A DNA stretch of 64,000 bases from Bacteroidaceae bacterium (GCA_017651315.1 JAGCDE010000034.1:44544-108543), one strand, 5' to 3'; numbered from the stretch's first letter, positions 8,909 to 17,866 are shown. Made by a program: numbers and translations. Notes: generated by a model not told the origin, from the letters alone.

Positions 8909-10980
8909 TACGCAGATGGCTGCCTTGGGTATGCTGCATGCTGTTGCTGCTTTCATGCAACGGCAGGATTGACCGCGAGGCACTGGTGCGCCGCAACTCC
9001 GTACACATTACATCCATTAATACACTTGGAGCTCTGACCGTAGGTAACGGAGGTTTTGCGGTAACTGTCGATGCCACAGGCATGCAGAGCTGGCCTGAAA
9101 TCTACTCGAACGGCATACCCTTAGGCACCATGTCGCATTGGGGATGGCACAGTTTCCCCAACACCCATGGCTATACGCTGGATGACTGCCTTGAGCCACA
9201 CAACATGGGTCGTGGCCGCGATGAGCTGTACGCCTGCCAGACCAACGCCGAGGCCGCCCATTACGTACGCTCCAACCCTCACCGCCTGCATCTGGGATGC
9301 ATCGGGTTCCAGGACCTGAACCCTACTGATATAACCGGAATCAACCAGACGCTTGACCTGTGGAACGGAGTGATAAGGTCATCCTTCAAATACCGGAACC
9401 GTGATGTAAATGTCACTACCGCAGTAAGTCCTGATGCCGATATGGTGGGATTCAGCATCAGTACACAGTCCCGTCTGCCCATAGCCGTAAGGTTTCCATA
9501 CCCCACCGGAGCCCATACCGATGATGCTTGTAACTGGCATCAGGACAGCCTGCACTCCACCCGTATCATATCACAGGATTATGAGTGGGAGCGTGGTAAG
9601 GGTCATGCACTGATAAAAAGGACGGTTGACAGCACGGAGTATTACGTAGATCTGTTCTTTGGCGGAACAACAGAACCATGGGTAAGCGGAAACACCGTAG
9701 TGCTGCAGCCTATAGATGATTTTTGCGTCCTGACTGCCGCATTCTCTCCTTCCGGGACTGTCAAGGCAGAGCATCCGGATCAGATAGAGAAGGCTGCAGC
9801 AGCATGGTGGCATGATTATTGGAACTCAGGTGCCGCGGTTGATTTCAGCAAGTGTACCGATGCCCGCGCCGCAGAACTGGAACGCCGTATAGTGCTGTCA
9901 CAGTATCTCACTGCCGTACAGTGTGCTGCCCCAACTCCTCCGCAGGAGACCGGACTCACATACAATTCATGGTTCGGCAAGTTCCATATGGAGATGATAT
10001 GGTGGCATGAGGCCCATTTTGCCCTGTGGGGACATCCCGAGATGCTTGAACGCACTATGCCATGGTACCGTGAGACTGCACCTCAGGCACTGGGCATAGC
10101 CCGCAGGCAGGGATTTGACGGCATCCGCTGGATGAAGATGACTGACCCTACCGGCATGGACACACCATCGGACATAGGCACATACCTTATATGGCAGCAG
10201 CCTCACATAATCTATCTGGCGGAACTGCTCCGCCGTGCCGGGCGTGATGTGTCACAATATGCCGGCCTGATAGACAGCACCGCCCGTTTTATGACTGATT
10301 ATGCGGTAATGGACCGTACCGGCCGATATGTACTGCGCGGCTGCATACCGGCTCAGGAGACCTTAAAGCCCGATGTCACGGTAAATCCGCCGTTTGAACT
10401 TGCCTACTGGAAATACGGTCTCAATACAGCCAGACGCTGGCGTATCAGTTCCGGCCGCAAACCTGATGCACGCACGGACGATGTCCTGGCCGGCCTCTCA
10501 CCTTTAGCAAGCCTTGACGGTGTATATCTGGCAGCAGAGTCTGCCCCTGATACCTGGCAGAGCACAGACCTCACATCGGACCATCCCGCAATGCTTGGCG
10601 CATACGGAATGTTGCCTGCCACAGACCTTGTAAACCCGGACGTTATGAACGCCACCCTGACCAAAGTTTTGGAAGAGTGGCACTGGGAGCGTACCTGGGG
10701 CTGGGATTTCCCGCTCACAGCCATGTGTGCCACCCGCCTGGGACGCCCGGATGCGGCGATTGATGCCCTGCTTATGGATGTGCCCACCAATACATACCTC
10801 ATTAACGGACACAACTGGCAGAACGGCAGCCTGCGCTGCTACCTGCCCGGCAACGGAGGCCTGCTTACCGCAGTAGCCATGATGTGCGCCGGATATGACG
10901 GCTGCCGGCAAAAGAATCCCGGCTTCCCTAAAGACGGCCGCTGGCGTGTGCGCTGGGAGGGGCTGCTCCCGCTCCCTTAA
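8905..10980 (+). CDS. Lipoprotein with six-hairpin glycosidase-like fold, family not assigned
   Basis: A 691-residue lipoprotein; the lipobox is LLLLSCNG. An N-terminal beta-sandwich (TVGNGGFAVTVDATGMQSWPE) is followed by helical repeats with WHEAHFALWGHPEMLERTMPWY and GFDGIRWMKMTDPTGMDTPS, and later EEWHWERTWGWDFPLTA. This looks like an (alpha/alpha)6 barrel of the GH65/GH15-like superfamily. Candidate acids are the Glu in WWHEAHF and the Asp/Glu residues near the C-terminal barrel, but I cannot place them in a numbered GH family. It is translationally coupled to the GH43 gene upstream, so it probably acts on the same glycan outside or at the cell surface. Confidence 0.6.
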   Translation: MIRRWLPWVCCMLLLLSCNGRIDREALVRRNSVHITSINTLGALTVGNGGFAVTVDATGMQSWPEIYSNGIPLGTMSHWGWHSFPNTHGYTLDDCLEPHNMGRGRDELYACQTNAEAAHYVRSNPHRLHLGCIGFQDLNPTDITGINQTLDLWNGVIRSSFKYRNRDVNVTTAVSPDADMVGFSISTQSRLPIAVRFPYPTGAHTDDACNWHQDSLHSTRIISQDYEWERGKGHALIKRTVDSTEYYVDLFFGGTTEPWVSGNTVVLQPIDDFCVLTAAFSPSGTVKAEHPDQIEKAAAAWWHDYWNSGAAVDFSKCTDARAAELERRIVLSQYLTAVQCAAPTPPQETGLTYNSWFGKFHMEMIWWHEAHFALWGHPEMLERTMPWYRETAPQALGIARRQGFDGIRWMKMTDPTGMDTPSDIGTYLIWQQPHIIYLAELLRRAGRDVSQYAGLIDSTARFMTDYAVMDRTGRYVLRGCIPAQETLKPDVTVNPPFELAYWKYGLNTARRWRISSGRKPDARTDDVLAGLSPLASLDGVYLAAESAPDTWQSTDLTSDHPAMLGAYGMLPATDLVNPDVMNATLTKVLEEWHWERTWGWDFPLTAMCATRLGRPDAAIDALLMDVPTNTYLINGHNWQNGSLRCYLPGNGGLLTAVAMMCAGYDGCRQKNPGFPKDGRWRVRWEGLLPLP

Positions 10981-11077
10981 CAATAGGGAAGAACACCGGC
11001 ATCACCATTACAATGGCAATCACAGAGAACAGCATGCCGCTCATCACACCCACCGCAAAGCTGAACCAGAGTTCTAT
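10979..11077 (-). pseudogene. Fossil of an RND efflux pump (AcrB-type) C-terminal helix
   Basis: Minus-strand translation from 11077 gives a stretch that includes FAVGVMSGMLFSV and VMVMPVFFPIV. This closely resembles the last transmembrane segment of AcrB-family transporters (GVGVMGGM...AIFFVPVFF). A stop codon (11080-11078) sits directly upstream and the frame runs into unrelated antisense sequence downstream, so only about 33 codons of a once >3-kb gene remain. Confidence 0.55.
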
Positions 11078-11101
11078 TTATATGCCCTGGCATCATAGCG
11101 G

Positions 11102-12655
11102 TTAACTGACTATCCATTTTTCAAGCCGATGGGAGATGCTGCTGAACGATGCTCCTATGCGGGTTACCGGACGGCTGTCGCTCTGGTAGCGGTCGGCGTA
11201 ACGCTTGTCTTCTATCTGACGGAGGGCCTCTTCAGGCGTGCGGTCCATCTTGAACTCAAACAGGTAGATGTTGGTCCTGGTCTCTACCACGGCATCTATG
11301 CTGCCGCTTGAGGTGTGCACCTCGCTGCGCACAACGGCACCTACCAGACTGAACACTAAGTAGAATATGGTCTGGAAGTATTTCTCCTTGAGGTTCTTGT
11401 CAAACAGCTCATAGTTCATGGAGGCTATCAGCGACTGCAGGCGCGTCATGAAGGCATCTACATGACCGTCACGCAGGTCACGCGCAAAGTTTGAGGTGCT
11501 GAAATCACCGCTGCCGTAGTTGTCAACGTATGCGGGGGCTATGAAACTCAGGAATCCGTTCTTTACCTCTCCGTTGGGATAGCCCAGGGTGTATTCATTA
11601 AAGTCACGGTCATAGCCCTTGATGGTCAGGTAGCCGGACTGGTATATCATGGGGATGGGCATCTCGGTGTTGGCGCGGTAGTCGGCAAAACTGCCGGGAG
11701 ACAGTCTTACTCCTTCTATATTCGTTATGTCATAGCTGGAGCGTTTAAGGAGTTCCATCAGGTAGGTGGGGGTGCCGGTCTGGAACCAATAGTCACGACA
11801 CAGTTTGTCATTAAGCACGTTGAGTATGCTGAAGGGGTTATACACCCCGTGCATGGCCTCGCTGAAATGGTAGCCGTCATACTTGCGGCGCAGGTACTCA
11901 ATCATCTCAGGGTATGTGCGCTGCTCTGCCTCTGCAAGGGCGGATAGATCCTCATGGAAGCCGGTTTCCAGCTCCTGTTCCGTTATGCCGCAGATGGTGT
12001 CATACTTGGGCAGCATGCTTATGTCGCGCAACTGGTTCAGGTCACTGAACACACTTACCTGCGAGAACTTGGTCACGCCGGTCAGCAGCACGAACTTCAG
12101 GTAAGGGTCGGCCGATTTGAGTACGCCGTAAAATCCTTTGAGACGGCGGCGGTACTGGTCGGCAAGCTCTTCATTGCCTATGGCTTCAAGCACGGGCTTG
12201 TCATACTCGTCTATCAGCACGGCTACCTTGCGGCCGGTCTGTTCACATGCACGGCGTATTATGCCGCCCAACTTGAGTGCGGCCGTGACCTCGGTGGGAG
12301 ATGCGCCGTAGATCTGTTCGAACTGTGACAGTTTGTCTAACAGAATCTGCTCTAAGGCCTCAGGATTATCGTATGCCTGACCGCTCATGTCCAAATGTAT
12401 GACGGGATAACATATCCAGTCCTGCTCAAGCTTTTCTATGGCAAGACCACGGAACAGTTCCCTGCGGCCCTGGAAATAGGCTTCAAGTGTGGATACCAGC
12501 AGGCTCTTGCCAAACCGGCGCGGACGGCTCAGAAAGAACACCTTGCCTTCTGTAACAAGGTTGTAAACAAGGGCGGTCTTGTCTATGTAGGCATAACCAC
12601 CTTCAACGATGTCTTCAAAACTCTGAATGCCTATTGGAAACTTCTTTGCTGCCAT
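11102..12655 (-). CDS. AAA-ATPase-like protein with C-terminal PD-(D/E)XK nuclease-fold domain
   Basis: A 517-residue protein of a family expanded in Bacteroidetes. The N-terminal AAA-ATPase-like domain has Walker A SRPRRFGKSLL near residue 43 and Walker B VAVLIDEYDKPV near residue 145. The C-terminal domain ends with SIDAVVETRTNIYLFEFKMDRT, fitting a PD-(D/E)XK motif (D...EFK). Roles in anti-mobile-element defence or DNA processing have been suggested, but no function is established to my knowledge. It is a single gene between carbohydrate-active genes with its own strong promoter, and is likely an independent insertion in this region. Confidence 0.85.
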   Translation of the reverse strand: MAAKKFPIGIQSFEDIVEGGYAYIDKTALVYNLVTEGKVFFLSRPRRFGKSLLVSTLEAYFQGRRELFRGLAIEKLEQDWICYPVIHLDMSGQAYDNPEALEQILLDKLSQFEQIYGASPTEVTAALKLGGIIRRACEQTGRKVAVLIDEYDKPVLEAIGNEELADQYRRRLKGFYGVLKSADPYLKFVLLTGVTKFSQVSVFSDLNQLRDISMLPKYDTICGITEQELETGFHEDLSALAEAEQRTYPEMIEYLRRKYDGYHFSEAMHGVYNPFSILNVLNDKLCRDYWFQTGTPTYLMELLKRSSYDITNIEGVRLSPGSFADYRANTEMPIPMIYQSGYLTIKGYDRDFNEYTLGYPNGEVKNGFLSFIAPAYVDNYGSGDFSTSNFARDLRDGHVDAFMTRLQSLIASMNYELFDKNLKEKYFQTIFYLVFSLVGAVVRSEVHTSSGSIDAVVETRTNIYLFEFKMDRTPEEALRQIEDKRYADRYQSDSRPVTRIGASFSSISHRLEKWIVS

Positions 12656-12691
12656 AACCTGCCTGCTTTATATCTTAACACTTTAACACTG

Positions 12692-12722
12692 CGAAAATAC
12701 AACTAATCCGGATAAAAACAAA
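12692..12722 (-). promoter_or_regulatory. Bacteroidetes promoter of the AAA/PD-(D/E)XK gene
   Basis: Minus strand TTTG (12722-12719), 19-bp spacer, TATTTTCG (12699-12692); a near-consensus pair located 37 bp above the start at 12655. Confidence 0.6.
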
Positions 12723-12741
12723 GTATTGCATTGCGCAGGAA

Positions 12742-14148
12742 TCACTTGCCCGGAGCGATACCCGGAACGTTTACCTGACGTTGCGATGATGTCATGCGGT
12801 CATACGTGACGTTCCTCACGTCAAGGTTACGCACTGCTGTTGCCTGACTCTTGAACTGGCTTATCTCTTCAACATGTATGTTCTCCAGAGTGACATCCTC
12901 TATGGGCTGGCGCTCATCGCCGTTTATCTCATAAATGGCATCGGCCTGACGGACGTTTATATTGCGTACGGTTATGCCTTTGATACGGGTTATGGCGGTC
13001 TCAAAGGTGGGTACTATGTCACGCCATTGGTAGAGCACATCGGTATCTATGGCAAAGACGCGCATCATGCTTGAGGCCGATACGTTATCGACCGTGATAT
13101 CCTCTATGAATCCGCCGCGGCGGTGGTTGGTCTTGATGTAGAAAAGCCTGTAAACCTCGGATGATGAACTGCAGTCATGCATATAGACGCGTCTGACGCC
13201 GCCCGACATCTCGCTGCCTATTCCAAGCACGGTGTGGCCGTTCACTATATTGCAGTTCCGTATCACGATGTCACTGGATGGTGTGCCAAGCCGCCATCCG
13301 TCCTGGTTGCGGCCAGCCTTGATGACCACTCCGTCATCGCCCTGGTCAAAACGGCAATCCTCCACTATGGCGCGCTGTGTCATCTCCAGGTCTATGCCGT
13401 CATTGTTGTGGCCGTGCGCATAGACATCCAGATTGTGCGCCCACACATCGCGGCACATAAACAGATGGATGGTCCAGAACGGGCTTTCACGTATATGGAA
13501 CCCGTCTAACTGAATGTTGGTGCATCGGTTGAAGTGTATCAGCGCAGGGCGCATCTGAACCCCGGGAGCCTCCATGTGGCGGTACTCTACGGGCACTCCG
13601 GTTGACAGCATGGCGTAGAGCTGGCGTGTGGCGTCTATGTGTGACTGCGGGCGGTCAAACCACGTGCGCCACAGATCCATTCTGGGGGCCAGGGTTCCGC
13701 TGCCGCTTATGGCTATGTTTTCACAACCGTAAGCATAGACCAGCGGTGACAGGCCCATGCATTCGGCTCCCTCCCACGAAGTCCTGACTGCGGGCAGGTA
13801 GAGCTCCGGGTCATCATCAAAAACCACTGTCGCACCATCGGACAGATAGAGATTGCAGCCGCTCTCAAAATGTATGGGACCGGTAATCCACTCTCCTTCG
13901 GGTACGACCACACGCCCGCCGCCGGCCTTGTGGCAGGCAGCCATGGCACGGGCAAACGCCTGGGTGTTGGCCTGGACATTGCCTTTTTTGGCACCATATT
14001 TGGTTATTGGGTAATCCCTGGCAGGGAAACTGTGCATCTGCAGCGGCTCAAAACTGAAAGGAGCCTCGGGTGCGGTTACCGTGGTCTGGGCGCTTAGTAT
14101 GGCGAATACGGTCAGACATATTGCTGTCATTATGGTTCTTATACGCAT
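12742..14148 (-). CDS. Secreted GH28 polygalacturonase-like enzyme
   Basis: A 468-residue protein with a signal peptide (residues 1-20) and a right-handed parallel beta-helix. GH28 signatures are in order: NNDGIDLE near residue 248, QGDDGVVIKAG near 270, GHTVLGIGSE near 305 and YIKTNHRRGG near 340. These supply the catalytic aspartates and substrate-binding Lys/Arg. GH28 enzymes hydrolyse alpha-1,4-galacturonan or related pectic linkages such as rhamnogalacturonan. The start is 12 bp after the stop of the CE15 gene, so the two form an operon read leftward. The long insert between strands near residue 180 suggests a narrower substrate than plain polygalacturonan, which is inference. Confidence 0.9.
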   Translation of the reverse strand: MRIRTIMTAICLTVFAILSAQTTVTAPEAPFSFEPLQMHSFPARDYPITKYGAKKGNVQANTQAFARAMAACHKAGGGRVVVPEGEWITGPIHFESGCNLYLSDGATVVFDDDPELYLPAVRTSWEGAECMGLSPLVYAYGCENIAISGSGTLAPRMDLWRTWFDRPQSHIDATRQLYAMLSTGVPVEYRHMEAPGVQMRPALIHFNRCTNIQLDGFHIRESPFWTIHLFMCRDVWAHNLDVYAHGHNNDGIDLEMTQRAIVEDCRFDQGDDGVVIKAGRNQDGWRLGTPSSDIVIRNCNIVNGHTVLGIGSEMSGGVRRVYMHDCSSSSEVYRLFYIKTNHRRGGFIEDITVDNVSASSMMRVFAIDTDVLYQWRDIVPTFETAITRIKGITVRNINVRQADAIYEINGDERQPIEDVTLENIHVEEISQFKSQATAVRNLDVRNVTYDRMTSSQRQVNVPGIAPGK

Positions 14149-14160
14149 GATGGTCAGGTG

Positions 14161-15507
14161 TTATTTGTTTACAACGTATTTTTGGAAGAAGTCCAGGAAA
14201 AATGGCCAGTTGGTTCCGGCTTCATGACCGCCGGGGTGCTGACGGAAACTTATATGGCCTTCCAGCAGCTTGTTAACGCCTGGAAAGAGATCGGTCCCTA
14301 TGCCCTTGAACCCCAGGAACTCATATATCTCCGATGCCTTGGCAGCGCTTATGAACGATCCGTTTATGTCAACCCACTGCTCGGGTTCCGATACCGCTCC
14401 TACCGATATGAATATGGGACGGGGGGCGCAGATACCTATCAGCTCATGCTGGTCAACGGGCAGCGCATCCCAGCTGCTCTCCACGCTTGAGTAGCGTATC
14501 ATGTTGCCGGCCACCCAGTGGTATGAGTCCCAGGCACAGGTATTGTCAAGCGTCTCGCCGCAGTCACGGCGCCAGGCAGGTGCTCCGGCACGGCCCGATG
14601 AGCATACCATGGCTGTTGCTATGCGCTCATCGAAAGCCATTGTGACCAACGCAGCCTTGCCGTAACGCGACACGCCCTCTATGGCCACCTTGCGGGCATC
14701 GAACAGGCGGTCTGTCTCTAAATAATCCACCAGCTTGGAGACTCCCCAGCCCCAGGCACGCAGCACGCCCCAGTCATCGGGCTTGCGGTACTGCCCTTTG
14801 TTACACAGGCCTATTATGCCGCTTGTAAGTCCGTGGCCGGAATCGGGCTGGACGGAGTTGGGCAGGATCTGGGCGGCGGCCCATCCGCGCTCCAACACCT
14901 GCTGCTGCCAGCTTACCTGACCGCCCCAGGTCATGGGCAGGCCCAGCATGTATGAGTAATCTACAATTACCGGCATCGGTCCAGCGGCGCCTTTCGGCCA
15001 CATAACCTGTGCCTGGATATCGACGGTTATGCCTGGGTATGACGAGTTGTCCACCAGACCGCTCAACTCACGGATGGTTACGTCAATGCCGCCCACGCGG
15101 CCGTCGTACTCACGCTTTACGGTCCAGTTGACGGCGGGCACGTTATCGGGGATACGGCCATATACGTTGGTCTCATAAAAGTCACGTATCTCGGGCTTGC
15201 GCACCTTATACCATTGGCGGGCGTTTTTGATTTTCCTGCCACTGAATGTGGTGAACGGATCCGGATAGAACGGGTACGGATTAGCCTTGAGCTCGTCATA
15301 ATTGGGACGCAAAGCAGGGTCTGCGGCCTGACCGTCACGGCGCGGACGGGTCTCAGTCACGCCAATCTGACGTTTCATGTCTTCATAATCGGCCCTCGTG
15401 GCACGGTCAAGACTGTCCTGATTCACCCTCTGTCCACCTCCGAAGAACTGGGCGGAAGCCGTCACGCCAGATACGGCAAACATCACAATAAACAAAAAAC
15501 TTCTCAT
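14161..15507 (-). CDS. Secreted CE15-like 4-O-methyl-glucuronoyl methylesterase
   Basis: A 448-residue protein with signal peptide MRSFLFIVMFAVSGVTASAQ followed by a short Gly-rich stretch. The nucleophile motif GVSRYGKAAL near residue 265 matches the CE15 signature G-x-S-R-x-G-K. The catalytic histidine is in FRQHPGGHEAG near the C-terminus, and the SSGRAGAPAWRR segment lies in the substrate cleft. CE15 enzymes break ester links between glucuronoyl xylan side chains and lignin alcohols. It is first in the operon with the GH28 gene. The gene is divergent from a nitroreductase; a TATCTTTA box on the minus strand near 15529-15536 may be its promoter. Confidence 0.87.
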   Translation of the reverse strand: MRSFLFIVMFAVSGVTASAQFFGGGQRVNQDSLDRATRADYEDMKRQIGVTETRPRRDGQAADPALRPNYDELKANPYPFYPDPFTTFSGRKIKNARQWYKVRKPEIRDFYETNVYGRIPDNVPAVNWTVKREYDGRVGGIDVTIRELSGLVDNSSYPGITVDIQAQVMWPKGAAGPMPVIVDYSYMLGLPMTWGGQVSWQQQVLERGWAAAQILPNSVQPDSGHGLTSGIIGLCNKGQYRKPDDWGVLRAWGWGVSKLVDYLETDRLFDARKVAIEGVSRYGKAALVTMAFDERIATAMVCSSGRAGAPAWRRDCGETLDNTCAWDSYHWVAGNMIRYSSVESSWDALPVDQHELIGICAPRPIFISVGAVSEPEQWVDINGSFISAAKASEIYEFLGFKGIGTDLFPGVNKLLEGHISFRQHPGGHEAGTNWPFFLDFFQKYVVNK

Positions 15508-15536
15508 AGCATTCTTTGTTCAATGATGTAAAGATA

Positions 15537-15568
15537 ATTGATTTTCCGGACAGAAACCTGTACTTTTA
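15537..15568 (+). promoter_or_regulatory. Probable promoter of the nitroreductase gene
   Basis: ATTG (15537-15540), 20-bp spacer, TACTTTTA (15561-15568), one mismatch from the -7 consensus, 34 bp before the start at 15603. Confidence 0.4.
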
Positions 15569-15602
15569 CAATCAGAACTGTTTTTTTAATCTCAATATTG
15601 CT

Positions 15603-16127
15603 ATGACAGACTTTCTAGAATTATGCAAGGCGCGCTACTCGGTGCGCTCATTCTCGGACCGCAAGGTGGAGCCGGATAAACTTGAAAAGATACTGGAGGC
15701 AGGACGTGTGGCGCCTACTGCCGTTAACTTCCAGCCCCAGGTGATTTATGTGCTGCAGAGCCCCGATGCCGTGGCCAAGATGGCCAGCATCACTCCGTAC
15801 ATGTTCCATGCTCCGCAGGCGCTGCTGGTATGTTATGATGAGAACATCTGCTGGAAAAACCGCAAGCATGAGGAGGAGGGACACTCCGCCGGCGAGATGG
15901 ATGCCACCATTGTGCTCACGCAGATGATGCTTCAGGCATGGGAGCTGGGCATAGGCTCCTGCTGGGTATGCAGCTTTGACTTCAAGGCCACCCGCCAGTT
16001 GTTCAACCTGCCGCCCAACATCAAGCCCGTAGCCCTGATGCCCATCGGTTATGCCGCTGCGGACGGCGTGGCATCGGACCGTCACCCCAAGCGCAAACCG
16101 CTGGCCGAGACCGTCCGCTACCTCTAA
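15603..16127 (+). CDS. Nitroreductase-family FMN oxidoreductase
   Basis: A 174-residue protein starting MTDFLELCKARYSVRSFSD, the conserved R-x-S-x-R-x-F opening of nitroreductases that binds FMN phosphate. Further family features are RVAPTAVNFQPQ (FMN contact), the central ATIVLTQMMLQAWELGIGSCWV helix and the C-terminal MPIGYAAADG. The ATG at 15603 was chosen since residues upstream lack family similarity. The enzyme is expected to reduce nitro compounds, quinones or flavins using NAD(P)H. A second, different nitroreductase lies at 58315. The gene ends opposite the SPFH operon with a long hairpin between. Confidence 0.85.
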   Translation: MTDFLELCKARYSVRSFSDRKVEPDKLEKILEAGRVAPTAVNFQPQVIYVLQSPDAVAKMASITPYMFHAPQALLVCYDENICWKNRKHEEEGHSAGEMDATIVLTQMMLQAWELGIGSCWVCSFDFKATRQLFNLPPNIKPVALMPIGYAAADGVASDRHPKRKPLAETVRYL

Positions 16128-16129
16128 TC

Positions 16130-16200
16130 CCGCCAAAGTGTAACACAGTGAACCCCGCTACAGAGCTTGTGGCGGGGTTCGTTGTAGAACACTTTGACGG
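16130..16200. terminator. Nested long hairpin between convergent genes (bidirectional terminator candidate)
   Basis: Outer arms 16130-16141 and 16189-16200 pair at 11 of 12 positions. Inner arms 16150-16162 and 16168-16180 (GAACCCCGC/GCGGGGTTC core) pair over 13 positions. There is no T-run, so it may be a structural element rather than a classical intrinsic terminator. Confidence 0.5.
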
Positions 16201-16202
16201 TG

Positions 16203-16760
16203 TCAACGAAAGTGCTCAATAATCAAGAAGAGAGAAATCAGACAGAACGTAACTATCATGATTAAAACCTGCGCAGTAAGTTTTCTTTTGGGTAGGTCCG
16301 GAAGAGGAACGGTTTTGAAGTTGTGCTCCTGGTTGTATTGGTCATAAGCGTTACGGAGTATATCGTAAGACTCCTGAGCCTTGTTGGCATTTGCTCCCAG
16401 GTTGTAGCATGCAGGCTGCGAATATTCATCAAGCCATACCCTCAATTGTCCTGACTGCAAAGCCATATTCTTGATTTGAGAATACAGTATCTCTACTCTT
16501 TTGGAACTCATAGGCTTCCAAACCTCAAGACAGTCATTGTAAACAACCAACGTGGGTTTCTTCTTCCAAATGATATCCATCACCAGCAGTGCAACGGTTG
16601 GCAGTAAGCAAATGCCGAATATGATCAGGTAAAGCCACGAATGTTCACCTCTGTCTTTGAGCAGTTTTAATATCGCTATACCGGCCAGAAGTGATCCGCT
16701 TATGATACTGGCCCAAGGCTTGCTGTCGTAGTGCTCGTGTATTAATTTATTCTGTCTCAT
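16203..16760 (-). CDS. Membrane protein with PH-like middle domain, third gene of the SPFH operon
   Basis: A 185-residue protein. Two hydrophobic helices near residues 18-62 (SIISGSLLAGIAILKLL, LIIFGICLLPTVALLVMDIIW) are followed by a soluble domain with TLVVYNDCLEVWKPMSSKRVEILYSQI, which reads like a bacterial PH-like membrane-linked domain. A C-terminal helix (VLIMIVTFCLISLFLIIEHF) closes the protein. The ATG at 16760 was preferred to a GTG at 16766 because the upstream gene stops at 16763. I do not recognise a named family. Operon position suggests a role with the SPFH scaffold at the inner membrane. Confidence 0.65.
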   Translation of the reverse strand: MRQNKLIHEHYDSKPWASIISGSLLAGIAILKLLKDRGEHSWLYLIIFGICLLPTVALLVMDIIWKKKPTLVVYNDCLEVWKPMSSKRVEILYSQIKNMALQSGQLRVWLDEYSQPACYNLGANANKAQESYDILRNAYDQYNQEHNFKTVPLPDLPKRKLTAQVLIMIVTFCLISLFLIIEHFR

Positions 16761-16762
16761 AA

Positions 16763-16927
16763 TCACTGTTTAGGTTTGCGGCCGGCGCGACGCAGGGCAT
16801 CGGCAATGATCCATTGCAGCTGGCCGTTCACGCTGCGGAACTCGCTGGCGGCCCATTGTTCCAGGGCCGTCATCGTAGCGGAGTCCACTCTCAGCAGAAA
16901 GCTTTTTAAATCAGCGTCTTTAGCCAT
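16763..16927 (-). CDS. Arc-like ribbon-helix-helix DNA-binding protein (54 aa)
   Basis: A 54-residue protein, MAKDADLKSFLLRVDS onward. The strand KSFLLRVDS followed by helices ATMTALEQWAASEF and SVNGQLQWIIADALRRAG is the ribbon-helix-helix fold of the Arc/MetJ class, which binds DNA as a dimer through the strand. The gene lies 12 bp after the SPFH gene and 2 bp before the membrane protein gene, so the three are co-transcribed. It may control this operon; no operator has been identified. Coding support comes from the intact frame and the fold pattern. Confidence 0.8.
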   Translation of the reverse strand: MAKDADLKSFLLRVDSATMTALEQWAASEFRSVNGQLQWIIADALRRAGRKPKQ

Positions 16928-16939
16928 CTGTAAGTCTTT

Positions 16940-17866
16940 TTAATTATAAAGAGTACCGGCGTTAACTACAGGTGCTGCGGGCTCATCGCCGCACAGAACT
17001 ACCAGCAGGTTGCTTACCATTGCGGCCTTGCGTTCCTCGTCAAGTTCTACAACACCGTCTTTCTTGAGGTTGTCAAGAGCCATCTTCACCATCGATACGG
17101 CACCCTCAACAATCTTCTCGCGGGCGGCGATGATGGCATCAGCCTGCTGGCGGCGCAGCATTACGGCTGCAATCTCGGGAGCGTAAGCCAGGTAGTTGAT
17201 GCGGGCCTCGACTGCCTCGATGCCGGCAATCGCCAGACGCTCGTTCAGGGTCTGCTTCAGGGCCTCGTTGATCTCATCGGCACCGGAGCGCAGGGTTACG
17301 TCATCGGCCGGATTGCTGTTCTCATCGTAGTTGTATCGGCCTGCCACCTGACGCAGGGCTGCATCGGACTGGACCGCCACAAAATTCTCAAAAGCCTTCA
17401 TCGTGTTATTGAGTGTACCTATCCCGTTGGGATTCTGACTCATAGTCTGGGAATCTATCTCAAAGAGCGCCTTATATACATCCTTGATTTTCCATACCAT
17501 CACCAGACCTATCATGATAGGGTTACCGCTTTTGTCATTGACTTTGATGGCCTCGGCATTGAGGTTGCGGGCACGCAGCGAAATCTTCTTTTTCGTATAG
17601 AAAGGGTTAACCCACCAGAAACCGTTCTCGCGGAACGTACCTCTGTATTTTCCGAAGAACACCATTGCACGAGCCTCATTCGGTTCAAGCTGCACGAATC
17701 CGATGGTGAATAAGATAAACAGCACGAACGAAACCGGAATGACGACAAACGGCAGTGTAAGCGTAACTCCGCTCCAGACAATTGCGCCAATAAGTGCGAA
17801 CACCAGAAACAGTCCAATGAAACCGCTCATCTTAAATCCCTTGAATTCAAATTCCTTTGTTTCCAT
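16940..17866 (-). CDS. SPFH/Band 7 (stomatin-like) membrane scaffold protein
   Basis: A 308-residue protein with two adjacent N-terminal hydrophobic segments (residues 14-55), then the SPFH domain beginning [22 protein letters not shown]. Family features include [35 protein letters not shown] and the helical stretch [31 protein letters not shown] proteins oligomerise at membrane microdomains and modulate proteases or ion channels. It heads an operon with an Arc-like regulator and a PH-like membrane protein. Two copies of TTTTGATATC (17890-17899 and 17901-17910) lie in its 5' leader. Confidence 0.88.
   Translation of the reverse strand: METKEFEFKGFKMSGFIGLFLVFALIGAIVWSGVTLTLPFVVIPVSFVLFILFTIGFVQLEPNEARAMVFFGKYRGTFRENGFWWVNPFYTKKKISLRARNLNAEAIKVNDKSGNPIMIGLVMVWKIKDVYKALFEIDSQTMSQNPNGIGTLNNTMKAFENFVAVQSDAALRQVAGRYNYDENSNPADDVTLRSGADEINEALKQTLNERLAIAGIEAVEARINYLAYAPEIAAVMLRRQQADAIIAAREKIVEGAVSMVKMALDNLKKDGVVELDEERKAAMVSNLLVVLCGDEPAAPVVNAGTLYN

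Noticed and set aside
11102-12655. Transposase or integrase
   Set aside because: Walker motifs and a PD-(D/E)XK end show an ATPase/nuclease-fold protein; no terminal repeats or target duplications flank it.
7340-15507. A classical polysaccharide utilisation locus
   Set aside because: No SusC/SusD pair, hybrid two-component or ECF regulator is present among the GH43, GH28 and CE15 genes, and unrelated genes interrupt them.
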